Source: Sporothrix humicola
Lineage: Eukaryota > Ascomycota > Sordariomycetes > Ophiostomatales > Ophiostomataceae
DNA length: 64,000 bases
NCBI GenBank assembly: GCA_021396245.1
Contig: WNYE01000002.1
Coordinates: 372,001-436,000 of the forward strand
Reading direction: 5' to 3'
The translations under genes and the position numbers were made by a program. Positions 28,994 to 40,702 of this stretch are shown piece by piece; position 1 is the first letter of the stretch, and each line of letters begins with the position of its first letter. The notes below the pieces were generated by a model. The model worked only from the letters and a program-made list of their open reading frames with translations, was not told the origin of the DNA and did no database searches.

Positions 28994-29282
28994 TGTAGTT
29001 CGAACTTTGGGACGTTCCTCGTAAACGGCTCCCCGTAGGGCCGCTGCACGGCCTGGTTCAGTGAATTAGTGGACAGGGCCCTAAACCCGCCAAAGCCCGC
29101 CAGCGTCAGCGCCCCAGCACTCCACTAACAAGCAGAACCACCACTTCACTTCTCCCAAGTTCCCAGGTATCTTTTTGCACACTTCCACCCACCCCCAAGA
29201 TCCGCTTTCTTTCTTCCTTCGAGGCATGGCGTATGAGCAGGGCCCGTTTTCTTTTCACAAGGCCTAGGGGAAATATTTAATG

Positions 29283-29705
29283 CCCAGGCATCCCCCCTCT
29301 AAGAGAGACCACTGCCTTTACACACTTCCTCTGCATATTAAAACACACCCCCATACCTCCCACCCTCTGGTTTTCTTTTTCTTTTCATAAAGAAGATTCT
29401 CTGAGCTTGTCTTCTTCCTCCTCCTTGACATTTAAGACTCGAGACATCCCCCGTCCTCTTCTCAGGATTTGTTTTCTCCTCCCCTCATATCATCCTCACC
29501 TCCTTCTCACTTCGACATCAACAGCCACTCGCTCCTTCCTATTTAATATAATATCCTCGCCTTCCCTCTTCGTCGTCAACCTTTTTGAGAACAACTTCCT
29601 TCCTCAACACTTGTTTCCTCAACACCTTGACTGTCCTCACCATCTTCACACCTTCACCCTCACCTCACTCACAGTTCCTTGCTTGGAACACCACAGCCGC
29701 CCACC
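29283..29705 (+). promoter_or_regulatory. ATG-free CT-rich leader of the bZIP gene
   Basis: No ATG occurs on the plus strand in the 423 bases before the bZIP start codon. The sequence is strongly pyrimidine-rich (CTCCTCC, TTCCTTCC and similar runs), which is typical of fungal core promoters and long 5' untranslated leaders. The last upstream ATG is at 29280. The absence of upstream start codons suggests that most of this stretch is transcribed as leader, with the transcription start near or above 29300. The start at 29706 sits in a favourable CCACC context. Confidence 0.55.
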
Positions 29706-31138
29706 ATGTACAGCATGTCATCACAACACCTCCAGTACGCCTACGCGTCGCCCATGTCACAGGTCGTCTCCGCGCCCGTCGCCACCGGCCCGTCAAGACA
29801 GTACGCCAACCACAGCAACAGCAGCGCCTTTAGCAGCTCGGCAAACCCGGACGAGGACTGGACCAAGATCTCCGACCTGGCCGAGCGCCGCCGGATACAG
29901 AACCGCATCGCCCAGCGCAACTACCGTAGGCACAAGCACCCAGCGAGCACTTGAAAGTTAGAATCACGTACTGACCGTTCGTAGGCAAGAAGCTTAAGCG
30001 CCGCCTGGAGGACCTGGAGCGCCGTGCCGGCTCGTCCGAGTTCCCGATTCCGGGCGCAAAGGAGGCCACGGCCAACGTGCGTGGCACCACCAACAGCAAG
30101 TCCGGCAAGCCCAAGAAGCAGCAGCACACGCTCTCGTCGCTGTCTGCCGCCGCCGCCGCACAGCAGGCCGCTCTGGCCGCCGCACAACAGCAGAGACAGA
30201 CGTCGCCCTACAGCCACAGCAGTCATGGCAGCCACTCGCACAGCTCGCACCACGGCTCACACTCGCACTCCCACCACTCACAACCGCAGTCTGTCATGAT
30301 CCCGCCACACAAGCAGAGCATCGCCCAGAGCCAGTTTACACCGCCGCTGAACGCCGAGGAGGAGATGCTCTTTGCCGCCTCCGCCTCGACCCGCGACCGC
30401 TCCGGCTCGCACACGCCGCCCAGCATGTTTGCCGCCGCCAACCCGTACTCCGCCTACCCGCCGCCCGAGGACGTCATGATGTCCTCGTCCAACAGCAGCA
30501 GCGCCAGCAGCAGCAGATCGACCACGGCCACTGCACACTCGTCCCACTCGAGCCACCACCACAGCCCGCCCCAGAGCCACTCGCCGCATCACGGCCACGG
30601 TTCTAATCACGGCAACTACCGCACCAGCGCCTCCGCGTACGAGTACAACGAGTGGGCCATGGCCGCCGCCAGCGTGCCCGTGACACTCCCCTCAATGAAC
30701 CACTTTACCGACGGCATGATGAAGCGCGACGACGACGGCGCCGCGGCCGCCGCAGCCGCTGCTGCTGCCGCTGCTGCCGTGACCATGGCGCCCTACAACA
30801 TGGGCTACAGCTTCCTGTCGACGGCCGGCATCGACGCCGCGAACCCCTACGACTCCAACCCTCATGTGAGTTTGCGACGCTCCTCCTAGGAACAGACGAA
30901 GAAAAAAGAAAAGAGAAAAAAATCACCACCTCAAAAACGTCTGTTTCCTTTTTCCTTTGTCACCCTTTATTCTGCATTTTCTTTTCTCTCCCGTCTTTCC
31001 GCAAGTCCTGACATGGTTGGCTTTCAGACCCCTCCACTGTCGAACTCGTACGACCACTCGACCAGCTGCTCCGACGCAGGCTACGAATACCCGACGACGC
31101 CTCTGTCCATGCCCGCCTCGCCCAACCTGGTGGTGTAA
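29706..31138 (+). CDS. bZIP transcription factor (three exons)
   Basis: Predicted nuclear DNA-binding regulator of 403 residues. Exons are 29706-29925, 29985-30865 and 31028-31138, with introns of 59 and 162 nt. Donors are GTAGGC and GTGAGT, each intron has a CTGAC branch site, and acceptors are GTAG and TCAG. The basic region lies at residues 61-80 and contains the signature NRIAQRNYR (66-74), preceded by DEDWTKISDLAE. The leucine zipper is very short (RRLEDLERRA), as in a widespread group of fungal AP-1-like proteins. The rest is low complexity: Gln/Ala-rich after about 120, His/Ser-rich around 148-178, Ser-rich around 235, and a run of about 15 Ala near 325-339. The C-terminus is Ser/Pro/Thr-rich. 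Intron 1 splits the codon for Arg74 inside the DNA-binding domain. The gene is isolated, with about 29 kb of gene-free DNA upstream and 9.5 kb downstream. Family is clear; target genes and biological role are not. Confidence 0.88.
29926..29984 (+). other. bZIP intron 1, splitting the basic region
   Basis: This 59-nt intron begins GTAGGC, has CTGAC at 29971 and ends in GTAG. If retained, translation stops after nine novel residues and the protein lacks the zipper and everything beyond. Splicing restores RNYRKKLKRR across the junction, which confirms the call. Confidence 0.88.
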
Positions 31139-34100
31139 GTGGACAGAAAGGCTCGGGCAGCTTTTCTACCTTTCTCTGAAGGGCAGCTCCTACGGGAGGG
31201 TAAACACCAAAGAAAATCAAACAGAAAAAAAAATACGACAAAATAAGAAACTCAAAATGGGCTGGTCTCTTTGAATTTTTCACTTTTTTCCTTGTCACAA
31301 CTTCCTCGCCAAACTTCTCTTCTCAATCCTCGCGGGTTCTTTTTTCTATTATTCCCTCTTCTTGTTTTGTCATGATTCTCCTTTTGCTTTTTCTTGCGTC
31401 GTTTCTCCTTTTTTATACACTCTTGTCTTTTTCTCTAACTGGGGTTTTCTGCGATCTGGTTCTCCTTCGATGATGCATGCACGATTTTCTCTTATTGTCT
31501 ACTATTTCCTTGGTCATGGAAGTCTCGGTTTACGTTATATCTTATTGTCTTGCGTTTTTCCTGTCTTTTCTTTTTGTCTTTTACAATATTCTCATTCTCT
31601 AGTCTCCAGTCTTTAACCTGGGACTTGCATGATTGAGAAACGGCCGCAAGGGAATAAAATACTGGGATGACATTTACTTGGGGTTTCAGGGCCGGGCGGG
31701 TTGGGTTTCCATTTTTACAGTTTTCCATTTCCCTCTTTCCAGTATTTACATATTACACGTTATCTGAATTATAAAGTACATTCTACATACATACTTGTGT
31801 CCTTGGTTACTTTGCTGTGTCAATCTCTCTCTTATCTCGTTGTCTCGAGTCTGCTGCAATTATCTTGCTCCAACCAACTCGTGCACTACCCAACCTGTTC
31901 TGCTGTAGAAAAGGAAATACAAAAAATATGACAAACATGACGAAAGTGACAGAACAACAGAACGCGTACGCTCTCTCTCCATAATTGCAGAAATGTCGAC
32001 CCTACGCCCCATACTGGGCTTGCATGTGCTGCTGCATTGCATATGGCCGCCATTTGTTCCAAAAGTGCACATATTAATTTTGGATTCTGAGAGTACAGCT
32101 CTTGTATGGCTGCCCTACATAACGAGTATACATGAAATGATTCAGCCCACTTGAGCTGTAAAAATAACGAAACATTGATTAACGAATGACGGTGCCGGCT
32201 CGGGAGAGAGTCACAATTGATGGAATTGGGGGCGCAAAACAAAAAGAAAGCACTGAAAAAGAACAATTCTGAAAGTAGAGGAGGGGCGTGTTCGGAGTCG
32301 TCGGCGAATGGAGGATGGGCTGGAGCGAACGATTTGACGCGAAGACGTGGTGATTTGAGTGACAAAAAATAGAGTGCTCCTCTAATCACTCCAACGGAAA
32401 ACGGGCCCCCAAAGCAAACGACAGGAAACCAGCACATCTACACAGAAAGGCTGCTCCTCAAAACTATCCGCCTCCTTTGGCAACCGGCTGTTCTCTATTT
32501 CCTTCTTCCCTTCTTCCCTTCGTTTTGAGTACGTTTCTTCCTGGCAAAGCCTTCAGGATGGCAGTCCAGTGACGGAGAACGGAAACAAAAGAAAATGCCA
32601 AATCCTTCTCGTAAATAAAACTGACATTTTGCTGCTCGATTCTTCTGTTCCTGTTCTGTTCCTGTAACTTGTACCTGTGCCTGCCTGCCGCCATCACACC
32701 TGCACTGCCGCACAATTGATTGGCAGCCCCCAAATCTTCTCCGAAAAAAAGAGTTGGGGGCAAAAAAAAAGAATAACGGCAGAACGGCCGGACCTCTTTG
32801 GGAAGGGAAGGATTCCAGATCGTAAAAGAGGGCAGAGTCGACCGTCGAAAAGACGGCACATCTTCCATTGCATACATGACATCTGTCTAGCCGCCTCCTC
32901 TTGTTCCTTTTTACTTTGCTTCTACTTATTGTTCACTTTACAGCGATCACTTCGCCCTGGTCAGGATTTGGAACAAGTTACGTACCGTGGGGGGTCAAGG
33001 AGGTCATAAAGTGATAGAGATATCCACAAGGCCCATAGAGCCAAGCTTGTACATTGTCGATATGAGACGGAGGAGACGAGGGAGGCAAAAATCGGACGAG
33101 ATTTTGAGACAACGACCGAAAATTGACTTTGAGGAAGGTGGCAAGCAAAGAGGAGATCAAAAGACAGACATGATAGAAAACGAGAGTAAAAGTAACAAGA
33201 GAGAGCATCATGGCAAGAGCAGGAAAGAGAAGAGGGGCTGATCTGCATCACGGCCCCAGAAAAAACGGCCTGGATTCCAAAGATGCAAGTCCCAAAATGC
33301 AAAATGGGGCGAAGACATAAAAGACGGACAACGGCAAGAAAACCGATACTTTGCAGACTGCCGTCGGGCGAGACTTGGCAGAAGCTGGGCAGGACGCCGT
33401 CGACGCCTTTACGCCTTTACGCCTTTTTATTTTAAGACGAAATACGTCGTATGTCGTATGTTTATGTTCTCTGTCTCTCTCGGAGAAACAGAGACAGGCA
33501 GGGGCGCCATGCTTTTTTGACTTTTGTCTCTCCTTTCCTGCCTTTTGTTTTTGTCGTGTGCCTCGTTTTGTTCGTTTCGTCTGTTTTGTTCGTGTCGTTC
33601 ATCTCGTTCATGTCTTTCAAATTTGTTTCTTTGTGCAACCACTGCATAAGTCAATACTCGTCTTGTATCTGTCGTCTCGTTTGCCTTTTAGGCATACCTG
33701 ATTGCTTTATTTCTTGGTTCTGTGTGATCGAGCAGAATTGAGCGCCTTTTTAGGAATTCGTCTACTTGATATTTTCAGTCTATCGAGTACACAGACGCCC
33801 ACCTTCAAAAAAAGATGCAGTCTTTCGGGGTTCTTTTCTCCGCCCTCCGCTTTTTTTGTTAGTGCCGTAAGTGCAGTAAGTGCTTGTCGACACAAAGAAA
33901 AGACAAGCCAGGGTTCCCCCCACAGTCTTGTAATGGCTGCCACGCCCTGCCAAATACAGGTCTTTGCTCGTACGACAATATTCCATAGGGCGTCGCATTA
34001 TGAAGCCACTTTCGAGTCCGTTTTGTAGACAATATTGACTGTGGTTAAACCGAAGTCTGGGGAAGGCCTCCACAACTACAAGGGTTTATTTGATTTCAGA

Positions 34101-37100
34101 CAGTGACGTCGACATTCTCACAATGTCACGTTTTCTTTTTCTTTAACTTAAAAAGAGCCGTCCTTGGATGTCAGCAGTAAGATTTGCGATTCGAGATCTC
34201 GCGGGAGCACGCGGGCACGGTACTTGGTGATTTTCCGAGTTCCTGTCCTTGACGTCCACAGTAAGATGACGATTTCAAGGTCAGTTGGCAGTAGTAGTTT
34301 GTAGCTCTTATGTCCTGTGTAATACCGTAATACGGGCCACGGCAGTCTCCCCGCGCTTCCTCGCGCCTGTTGCGTGCAAAACTGTCAGAACTAAAAGACT
34401 AAAAAGAGGCGATCCGCTGTTAAGAGTCTGACACAGCCGCAGTCTGACGTGGAAAGGGACAAGGGACTTGTACCGACGGGCCCGGCGGGGAAGCAAATAA
34501 AGAGCCTGCATCTTAAAACGTTCACGCTCAACTCTCAAGGCCAACGTGGACGTCGGACACCGGAATTCGGAGTAATGAATTTTGATTTCGAGGTTTTGAC
34601 GTCTCCTTTTCGAGAAACTTCGAATGCCACCCTGTCTGCAGTGGCCCTGACAAAGCACACCGCATATCTACTGTGAACCACGACAATCTCAAAGCAAACA
34701 CCGCGGAGGCGACACCGCTACCTTTTGTAAACTAATTGCGAGGAGGAGGAACACATCGAAAGGAAGGGCGTGTCTAAACACGAGTTGTCCACCCTGGCTA
34801 CGACTGCAATATTCGATTTCAACGGATTCGAACAATGAAAGACGGACAGCGCGATGGACGGCCATCCTTGCCTTAGAAGTTCGCTAATCGACAAGAGGAT
34901 ATTGTCAGAGGTTGTGAAATAAAGGATGGAAGGGATGTGTAAAAATGAACAGTGGATGAGATGGAGGCAGCAAAACGAAGTGTGCTGCGATATTGTCAGG
35001 GGTTCCTTGAAAAGCACCGGTCTAGAAGGGAAGAAATCTTCTTGGGGTTTGGAGTCGAGCATGAAAAATTGCCGAATGGAGAGAATAGCAAAAGGACTCC
35101 AAAAGAAGGAACAAAGAAATCTCTCCGAACAAAGCTAACTCCGTGTGCCGTTATGGCTATGGACACTGCGGTGAAGCGGCGGACGAAAAGAAGAAGAAAA
35201 GGATCGTGGAGCAAGATGTTGCGGTCACGATGCAAGAGGAAAGAAAACACGAGACGACGAAGAATAAGGCCGAGTGCTCCGTATACGAGGCAAGGTGCAA
35301 TGCAGACAGAATGCACACGAGCAGATGCAGGTGAATTGTGCACTCGCATTGCGATAAATTCGACGGAGATGTTCACGCAAAAGCAGGTCCAGGCATCCAC
35401 GGCAGATCCCTGAGCCTGGACCACTGGAACCACTGGACCGCCATGCAGATGCAGCTTCTCGGATGTGCCGGTGCATGCCAAAAGACAAAAGGGAAACGTC
35501 TGTGCCAAAACGAGAAGGCGTGAAGATGGCAAGCAAAAACTGGTAAAAACATAAACGCCACAGATTAAGCATCTCCAGTATCGTGCCTCTTAATGGAGAA
35601 GCATAATCAGGCCTAAGTTGTTTGCTTTGTCCGTCGTGAGCTCCGTTGTCCGTTGTCTCCGAATGCCGCCTGGGCATTTTCTGTGCAACAGACTAAAGAT
35701 ACGGTCACATCTGAAGGATCAAAAAGAAGATGAGAGAAGAAAGAGACTATCTCCGGACCCCGGGGTTTGTAACTGGCAAAACTAGGTGCTCACTGAACGC
35801 CAACGGTCGATAGTCTTGATACGATGAGTTGGGGGCGTGCTGTGTCTTTTTACACCCGCGTTTTGACGTTTCCAGATTTGTGTAAAATCCAATTTGTTTC
35901 CTGTCAGGCGCCTGTTAATCAACATGTTTGTCTACGCAATACTATCACTGTTTTCCGTTTTGCAGTGGCTTTTCTTTCCAGGTCCTTCGCCCGAAGCCTC
36001 CTTCCATGATGTCCGAAGCCCCTGTCCTGTTGTCTTGTGCCCTGCTGGCTTGCGTTTGGCGTTTTATCAAAACGGTCACAAAAAGACATCGGCCACGGAG
36101 CATTGGCGAGTGCGAATCACTGTGATAGCAGAGCTGTCCTTTTTTTTTTGGTCGAATTCCAAATTGTAGTTGCCGCCGGGGCAAGTTCCGTCCCTTTTAA
36201 GTGGGTATTTGCTGTGGGTATCCTTCTTTCAGGGAATATTGGGCGAGGATCCAAAAGGCAGAAGGCGATGATCAGAAAATCAGAAGATCTTGCCAAAAGA
36301 CAGAGTCAAGATACCAGATACAGCGTTCGAGGCAGTGTAAAGGCCACGCACTCCAGAAAATGGAAGAAGACAAATTGAAGATAAAGAAGAAAAACAAATG
36401 CTAGGCAGAGGCGTCAAAAACTCGAATGGAGAAAGAAACGGCGAGCTTGGCAGCCGTTGCCGTTTTGCCTTTCACTTTAGCTTCTGTCCAGTGACTTCGA
36501 CTTTGTCCACTTTGCCAGAAAGCTAAACCAACGATTTGGAATCGATTTGTGCCCCAATTCTCGCCACCAACCACCGTTTTGGAGCTTTCCCCACGAGCCA
36601 CATTTGACGTGAACAAGACCAGGCCGAGCACAGTCAACAGTATCTTACCAGTCGTCACAACTGTCGCACAAAAGTAACGTTGGAATCCGTTGCACATTCC
36701 ATGCCATGACTTTCTTCAAGACTTTGGTTTTGACTTTGTCGATTGTCCTGTCTTGGGAAGTTGTACGCGCAAGCACATCTTGTAATGGAGGAAGAATAGG
36801 CGTCGAAACGGATGTTGATATTGACACCCTTTTGCCTTTTGAGCCTCCGTCTTGTCTCCTTCCTTTACTGGAAAACCCGGTGCTCTGGGCACTCGCTGTA
36901 TTAAGTCACTAATAGAGCGCTAACGACCACTGTAACTTTCCTTTCGGACCACTTCGCTGGAGTTCGGTGTTCTTGTCCACCGAGACCACTGTGGTGCAGC
37001 GCATCCTTCACTAAAGCTCACTAAAGGCTAGGGGTTTTAGCACATGGTGATCAACAATCGGGCACCTGTGATGCATTATGAGTCAAGTTGACACTTCTCT

Positions 37101-39664
37101 CCAGGCTTCTATTTTCTTCTCTTCATTTGTTATATTCACACTCCCATCTTTCTTTAGCACCTCTGAGGCTACACAAAACACATGCAAAAATGCAAAAAAG
37201 AAGACACACAAATCGATGAGCAAGTAAGCAGGACATGCGATCGGTAGAATAGGCCGCCTTCCGAAGAAACGAAGAGAGCACAAGAAGACAGTGACCAGAG
37301 TGAAGGCGGCAGGCAGGTTCATACTGTCTTACAATGACAGTATATTTAAGTCTACTCCTCTGTAAGCCTGTCTGCAGAATTCAACCGATGGGGAACACAA
37401 GGGCAACAGGCTCGGATGTGATCAGTTCGAGTGCGTTTGAGTGTGGATGGCAGACAAGGCAAGGCAAGATGTGCAAGGCAGTGATTGAACGCCACAATAC
37501 CAAACAGGCAAAAGGGCCGTGTTTGACTCGAAATGCAGTTCTCTTCAATTGACGTCTTGTGGAAGCACAAAACAGGACCTGTACGGAGTAGGCTTGAAGA
37601 CTGCCAGATACGATACCGACGCAGGGTGTCGGGGCACATCGGGCGTGTACGACATGCCCTACAAGAAATACAGAAATACAGGCACCTCCTCGATATCGTG
37701 CCTGTGTGAAAACCATGAAATACAGTCGGCCCTTGTTCGCTGAAGAGTCTGAAAATACCGACGCCCCAAAGGATGCGGTCTCCGTATATCACAGTCCCTC
37801 TAATTTAATTATACGGAGTGATGGAGAAGAAAAATTCTGCACAGACTGGAGAATATACGGAGCATGGAGTACAAAAATACAAGATCGAAAATGGACTCTT
37901 GCCCCGAGATGGGAGATTGGAAGGATTCGAATTTTGAGCCTCAAAAAATGTGTTCGCCGTGTCTTTCGATTCTTCGGTTCTTCTTGTCGTTTCTTTTTTT
38001 CTTTTCGTCTTTCTACTCGCTTTGCTTCAGCCTTGTTGGGCTCGATTGGGCCTTGCTCCGATGGGATAGTATTTTACCACAGGACGAATCACCCTAAAAA
38101 AATAGGGGCATGCATCTCGAGGGCGTTGCATCCGTCCAATCCTTGGGTCGTCTGTGGGTGGTTTTTGCATGTTTGGGCGTCTGGGCGTTTGAGGCGTTCC
38201 TTGGACTCTTGGGTGCAAAAGGTTCTTGGGATTCTGGGATTTGGGCGTCTGAGGGGCGCCGACGTGACGAAATGCCTGCAAATACGACATATCGGCACGA
38301 AAGTGGTAACTCGCAAAACAAAAGAAATAAAGAAATAAAAACGTGTCGAGTAAAGTGCAAATACGGTGGGAACGAGCGGGCGAGGTTGGATACGACGTAA
38401 GAGAGGGCAGAGCAGCAGAAAAAAGGCGCCCAAGCTCCCAGGATTTCTCCCAAGACAGAGATAGCTCCCGATAGCATGTCCCAAGAAAAATGGAAGAAGA
38501 GAGAAAAGGGGGGATGATCGACACGATTGGCCAGGGAGAACAGGGCCGAATCACTTTGGATACTTGGAGGCTCAAAGGAAGCTCTAGGCAATCACAAAAT
38601 AAAGAGAAGAGGAGGAGACGAGACAAATGAGAAAAGATACACGGACAAGGACAGCTTCTGCACGGAAGACACTTCCTGCGGTCGTCATTGGTTGACACCA
38701 AGTGCATGCGGCTGGAAGTTAGGGCCGACCGTTTTTTGTTTCTTTTTCCTTTCGTCTGTCCGTCGGACGGCCAGTCCGTAGCGCGTTTTTATCGCTCCTT
38801 TTCTTTGAAAAGTCTCTAGCTCTTGTTTCGTCCGTTGGAAGCTCGGTGCGAGCTCCCCGTTGGAAATAAAAGTGGATAAAGAGAGGAAGCTTGGACGGAT
38901 GTCGAGAGGGGGGGAGAAAAAGAGGAAAAGCAAAGGCGATGAAAGACGAATAGAAGACCACTGGTGTCAATGCATCGATTATTGAATCCAAGATGCGTTG
39001 GTTTGCTCAAATCTATTGAAGACTTACATCATTGCGACAGTCGTCTTATCTTCAAGTTGATGTTAATTAACAAGAGGCCAAAAAGCAACGGCAGTCGTTC
39101 GTGCTGACGGCCTCCCCGCCAATGCTCATCCGGTCAGCACTCTAAAAAGGGCTGTAGGGCTGAAATTTAATAGGGGCGGCTGACATCGTAAGCGAGAGCA
39201 CTGAAAAAGACAGTGAGATAAAGGCTCGAGAAAAGGTCGAGAACGCTTCGACAGTGAGACGTCCATTCGGTCGGTTTCTCGTCAGCACTTGTCCCGAAAT
39301 ATGGCGTCGGCAGTCTGCACGTTTTTCCTCACGAGAGCGACGGAATGAAAGATGCGATTGAAGATGCGACGAACAAAGATCATTCAATCGAATTCAATCG
39401 AATAAGCGCGAGACTCACGAACTTGAATCCACGATTGGTATCTCGAACAACGAATTGATCATGATGCAAAGCGTGTCTGACATAAATCATGTAAATTTAT
39501 TTCATTTCAAATTAAAGCATTTAGAAAACACGTTGATTTTGAAAATTTTCTTTTCTTTTCTTTATTATTTCTTTTTCTTCTCAAAACGATTCGAAGATAC
39601 ATTATTTTTATTTTATTTTAGAAAGTAAAGAAGTTGAAATAACAATCAAATCTTATTTAAAAAA
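31139..39664. other. gene-free stretch downstream of the bZIP gene
   Basis: No convincing gene is visible. Open frames such as 37706-38338 (+), which starts at GTG, and 34952-35413 (+) have no recognisable domain and no coding-type codon bias. Composition resembles the upstream desert, with an AT-rich segment at 39420-39660. TACGGAGTA-like motifs occur at 37582 and near 37811 and 37855. The first few hundred bases presumably hold the bZIP 3' untranslated region and poly(A) site. Confidence 0.7.
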
Positions 39665-40344
39665 AACATTTACCGTTGCCTGCTCCTCGGGAGGGCGCCG
39701 TCCCTCCTCAACGGTACTAGCTTTGCGGGCACGGCGCTCCTCGGCTTCGATCAGGGCTTGCTCTTCGGGCGAGAAGTCGGCCAAGCGGCTGCGCTTGATG
39801 CTTCAGTGATTTCGGTGGCGGCGGCCTCCGTCTCCGTCTCTGTCTTGATTGTCGAATGGTCGGGCGCCGAGGGTGACAACGACGGGCTCGTCATGGCGCC
39901 GGCAACACTCGAGCGATCGGTCTTAACGTCGGAAGTACGGAGGTGGAGGACCGCTATAGCGCCGGCAACGCTCGAGCGATCAGTCTCAACGCCGGAGGAC
40001 GGAGGCGGAGGGCTCGTCATGGCGCCGGCAATGCTCGAACGATAAACCTTAAAGTAGAAGAGAAGGCCAGGTTACGAGCCACACACTCCTTTATTTTATA
40101 CCCTGTTTACCGCACCCTCCCTTTTCATTTGTTTACTATATACAACTGTTTATTTGTTTATTTATTTACTTAACGTATGGCCCTGGCAGGCCAACACACA
40201 CTCGTGTAAGTTAGAAAGTTTACACACACAATTCTGTGGCAGTTTCTTCCCCATGAGGGTTCTGCCTAGCTAGTCGCCAATAGTCAGGATTGACTGAGAA
40301 AGGCGAATATTAATAATAATAATAATAATATAACATTTACCGTT
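39665..40344. mobile_element. putative degraded retroelement with 13-bp direct repeats
   Basis: The exact 13-mer AACATTTACCGTT occurs at 39665-39677 and again at 40332-40344, bounding a 654-bp block whose left half is far more GC-rich than its flanks. On the plus strand the block ends in an (AAT)n tail (about 40309-40331) directly against the right repeat. That resembles the tail and target-site duplication of a non-LTR retrotransposon. On the minus strand there is instead a TATAAAATAA box (40091-40100), an ATG at 40018-40020 and an 89-codon frame with Thr/Ser/Pro-rich content. After a likely frameshift a protein-like Glu/Ala/Arg-rich stretch follows (about residues ADFSPEEQALIEAEERRARK). I cannot assign reverse transcriptase, integrase or gag motifs, so class and orientation stay open. 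Confidence 0.4.
39896..40043 (-). repeat. 63-bp tandem repeat, three degenerate units
   Basis: A core of about 22 bp, GCGCCGGCAAC followed by CTCGAGCGAT with a few changes, starts at 39896, 39959 and 40022, exactly 63 bp apart. Read on the minus strand the first two full units encode 21-residue repeats beginning DRSSVAGA. The period is a multiple of three and the repeated peptide is conserved, which suggests the block was once translated. Confidence 0.75.
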
Positions 40345-40702
40345 CATGTTATCTCGAAAATATTTGTTTCTGTTGAATATTGACTTTAATAGTACATAAA
40401 TGAAAACTGAACAAAAAGTACAAGAATAAATGTCACCCTTTCCATTGCCCACCAGAAAAGATAATAGGAAAATATAGTAGTGTTTTGAGATGTAGACAAA
40501 GGAAATGAAAGAACAAAAAGATGGTAGAAAATCAGAGAGTAAAACAAGATGAAAAGTAAAGGTAAAAACAACCCAGAACCAAACGACAAAACAGAACAAA
40601 ACAAAAAGACAAAACGATGACCGTATTTTTGATGCCATATCCCCTTCCTCCTCATCCTAACCACCCGGATCACCCTCCGCGCTTCTTGACCTTGGCCCGT
40701 TC
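40345..40702. other. AT-rich spacer 3' of the TPR gene
   Basis: This 358-bp stretch lies between the putative element and the TPR stop codon. It is AT-rich on the element side and should contain the 3' untranslated region and poly(A) site of the TPR gene (minus strand). No gene is seen. Confidence 0.6.

Larger units (their letters stand above)
1..29282. other. gene desert upstream of the bZIP gene
   Basis: I find no convincing gene in this stretch on either strand. Every open frame here is short, rich in Ser, Phe, Leu, Arg or Lys from pyrimidine or purine tracts, lacks the strong C/G third-position preference of the real genes further right, and matches no family I recognise. Composition is mixed, close to half GC by eye, and it is not the TA-rich sequence expected of RIP-mutated repeats. 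It contains short tandem repeats, an A46 tract, a T15 tract, a G16 tract, a perfect 12-bp hairpin and scattered copies of a TACGGAGTA-like motif, listed separately. AT-richer islands lie near 2200-2420, 10700-10950 and 27020-27210. Non-coding RNAs or regulatory DNA for the downstream bZIP gene are possible but cannot be shown from sequence alone. Confidence 0.75.

Noticed and set aside
1..29000. Repeat-induced point mutation or a degraded transposon island as the cause of the desert
   Set aside because: The sequence is not TA-rich, shows no long repeats and no recognisable reverse transcriptase, integrase or transposase fragments.
37706..38338. 210-codon plus-strand frame in the downstream gene-free stretch
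   Set aside because: Starts at GTG, composition is Phe/Arg/Ser-rich, and overlapping minus-strand frames are equally long. Judged to be chance.
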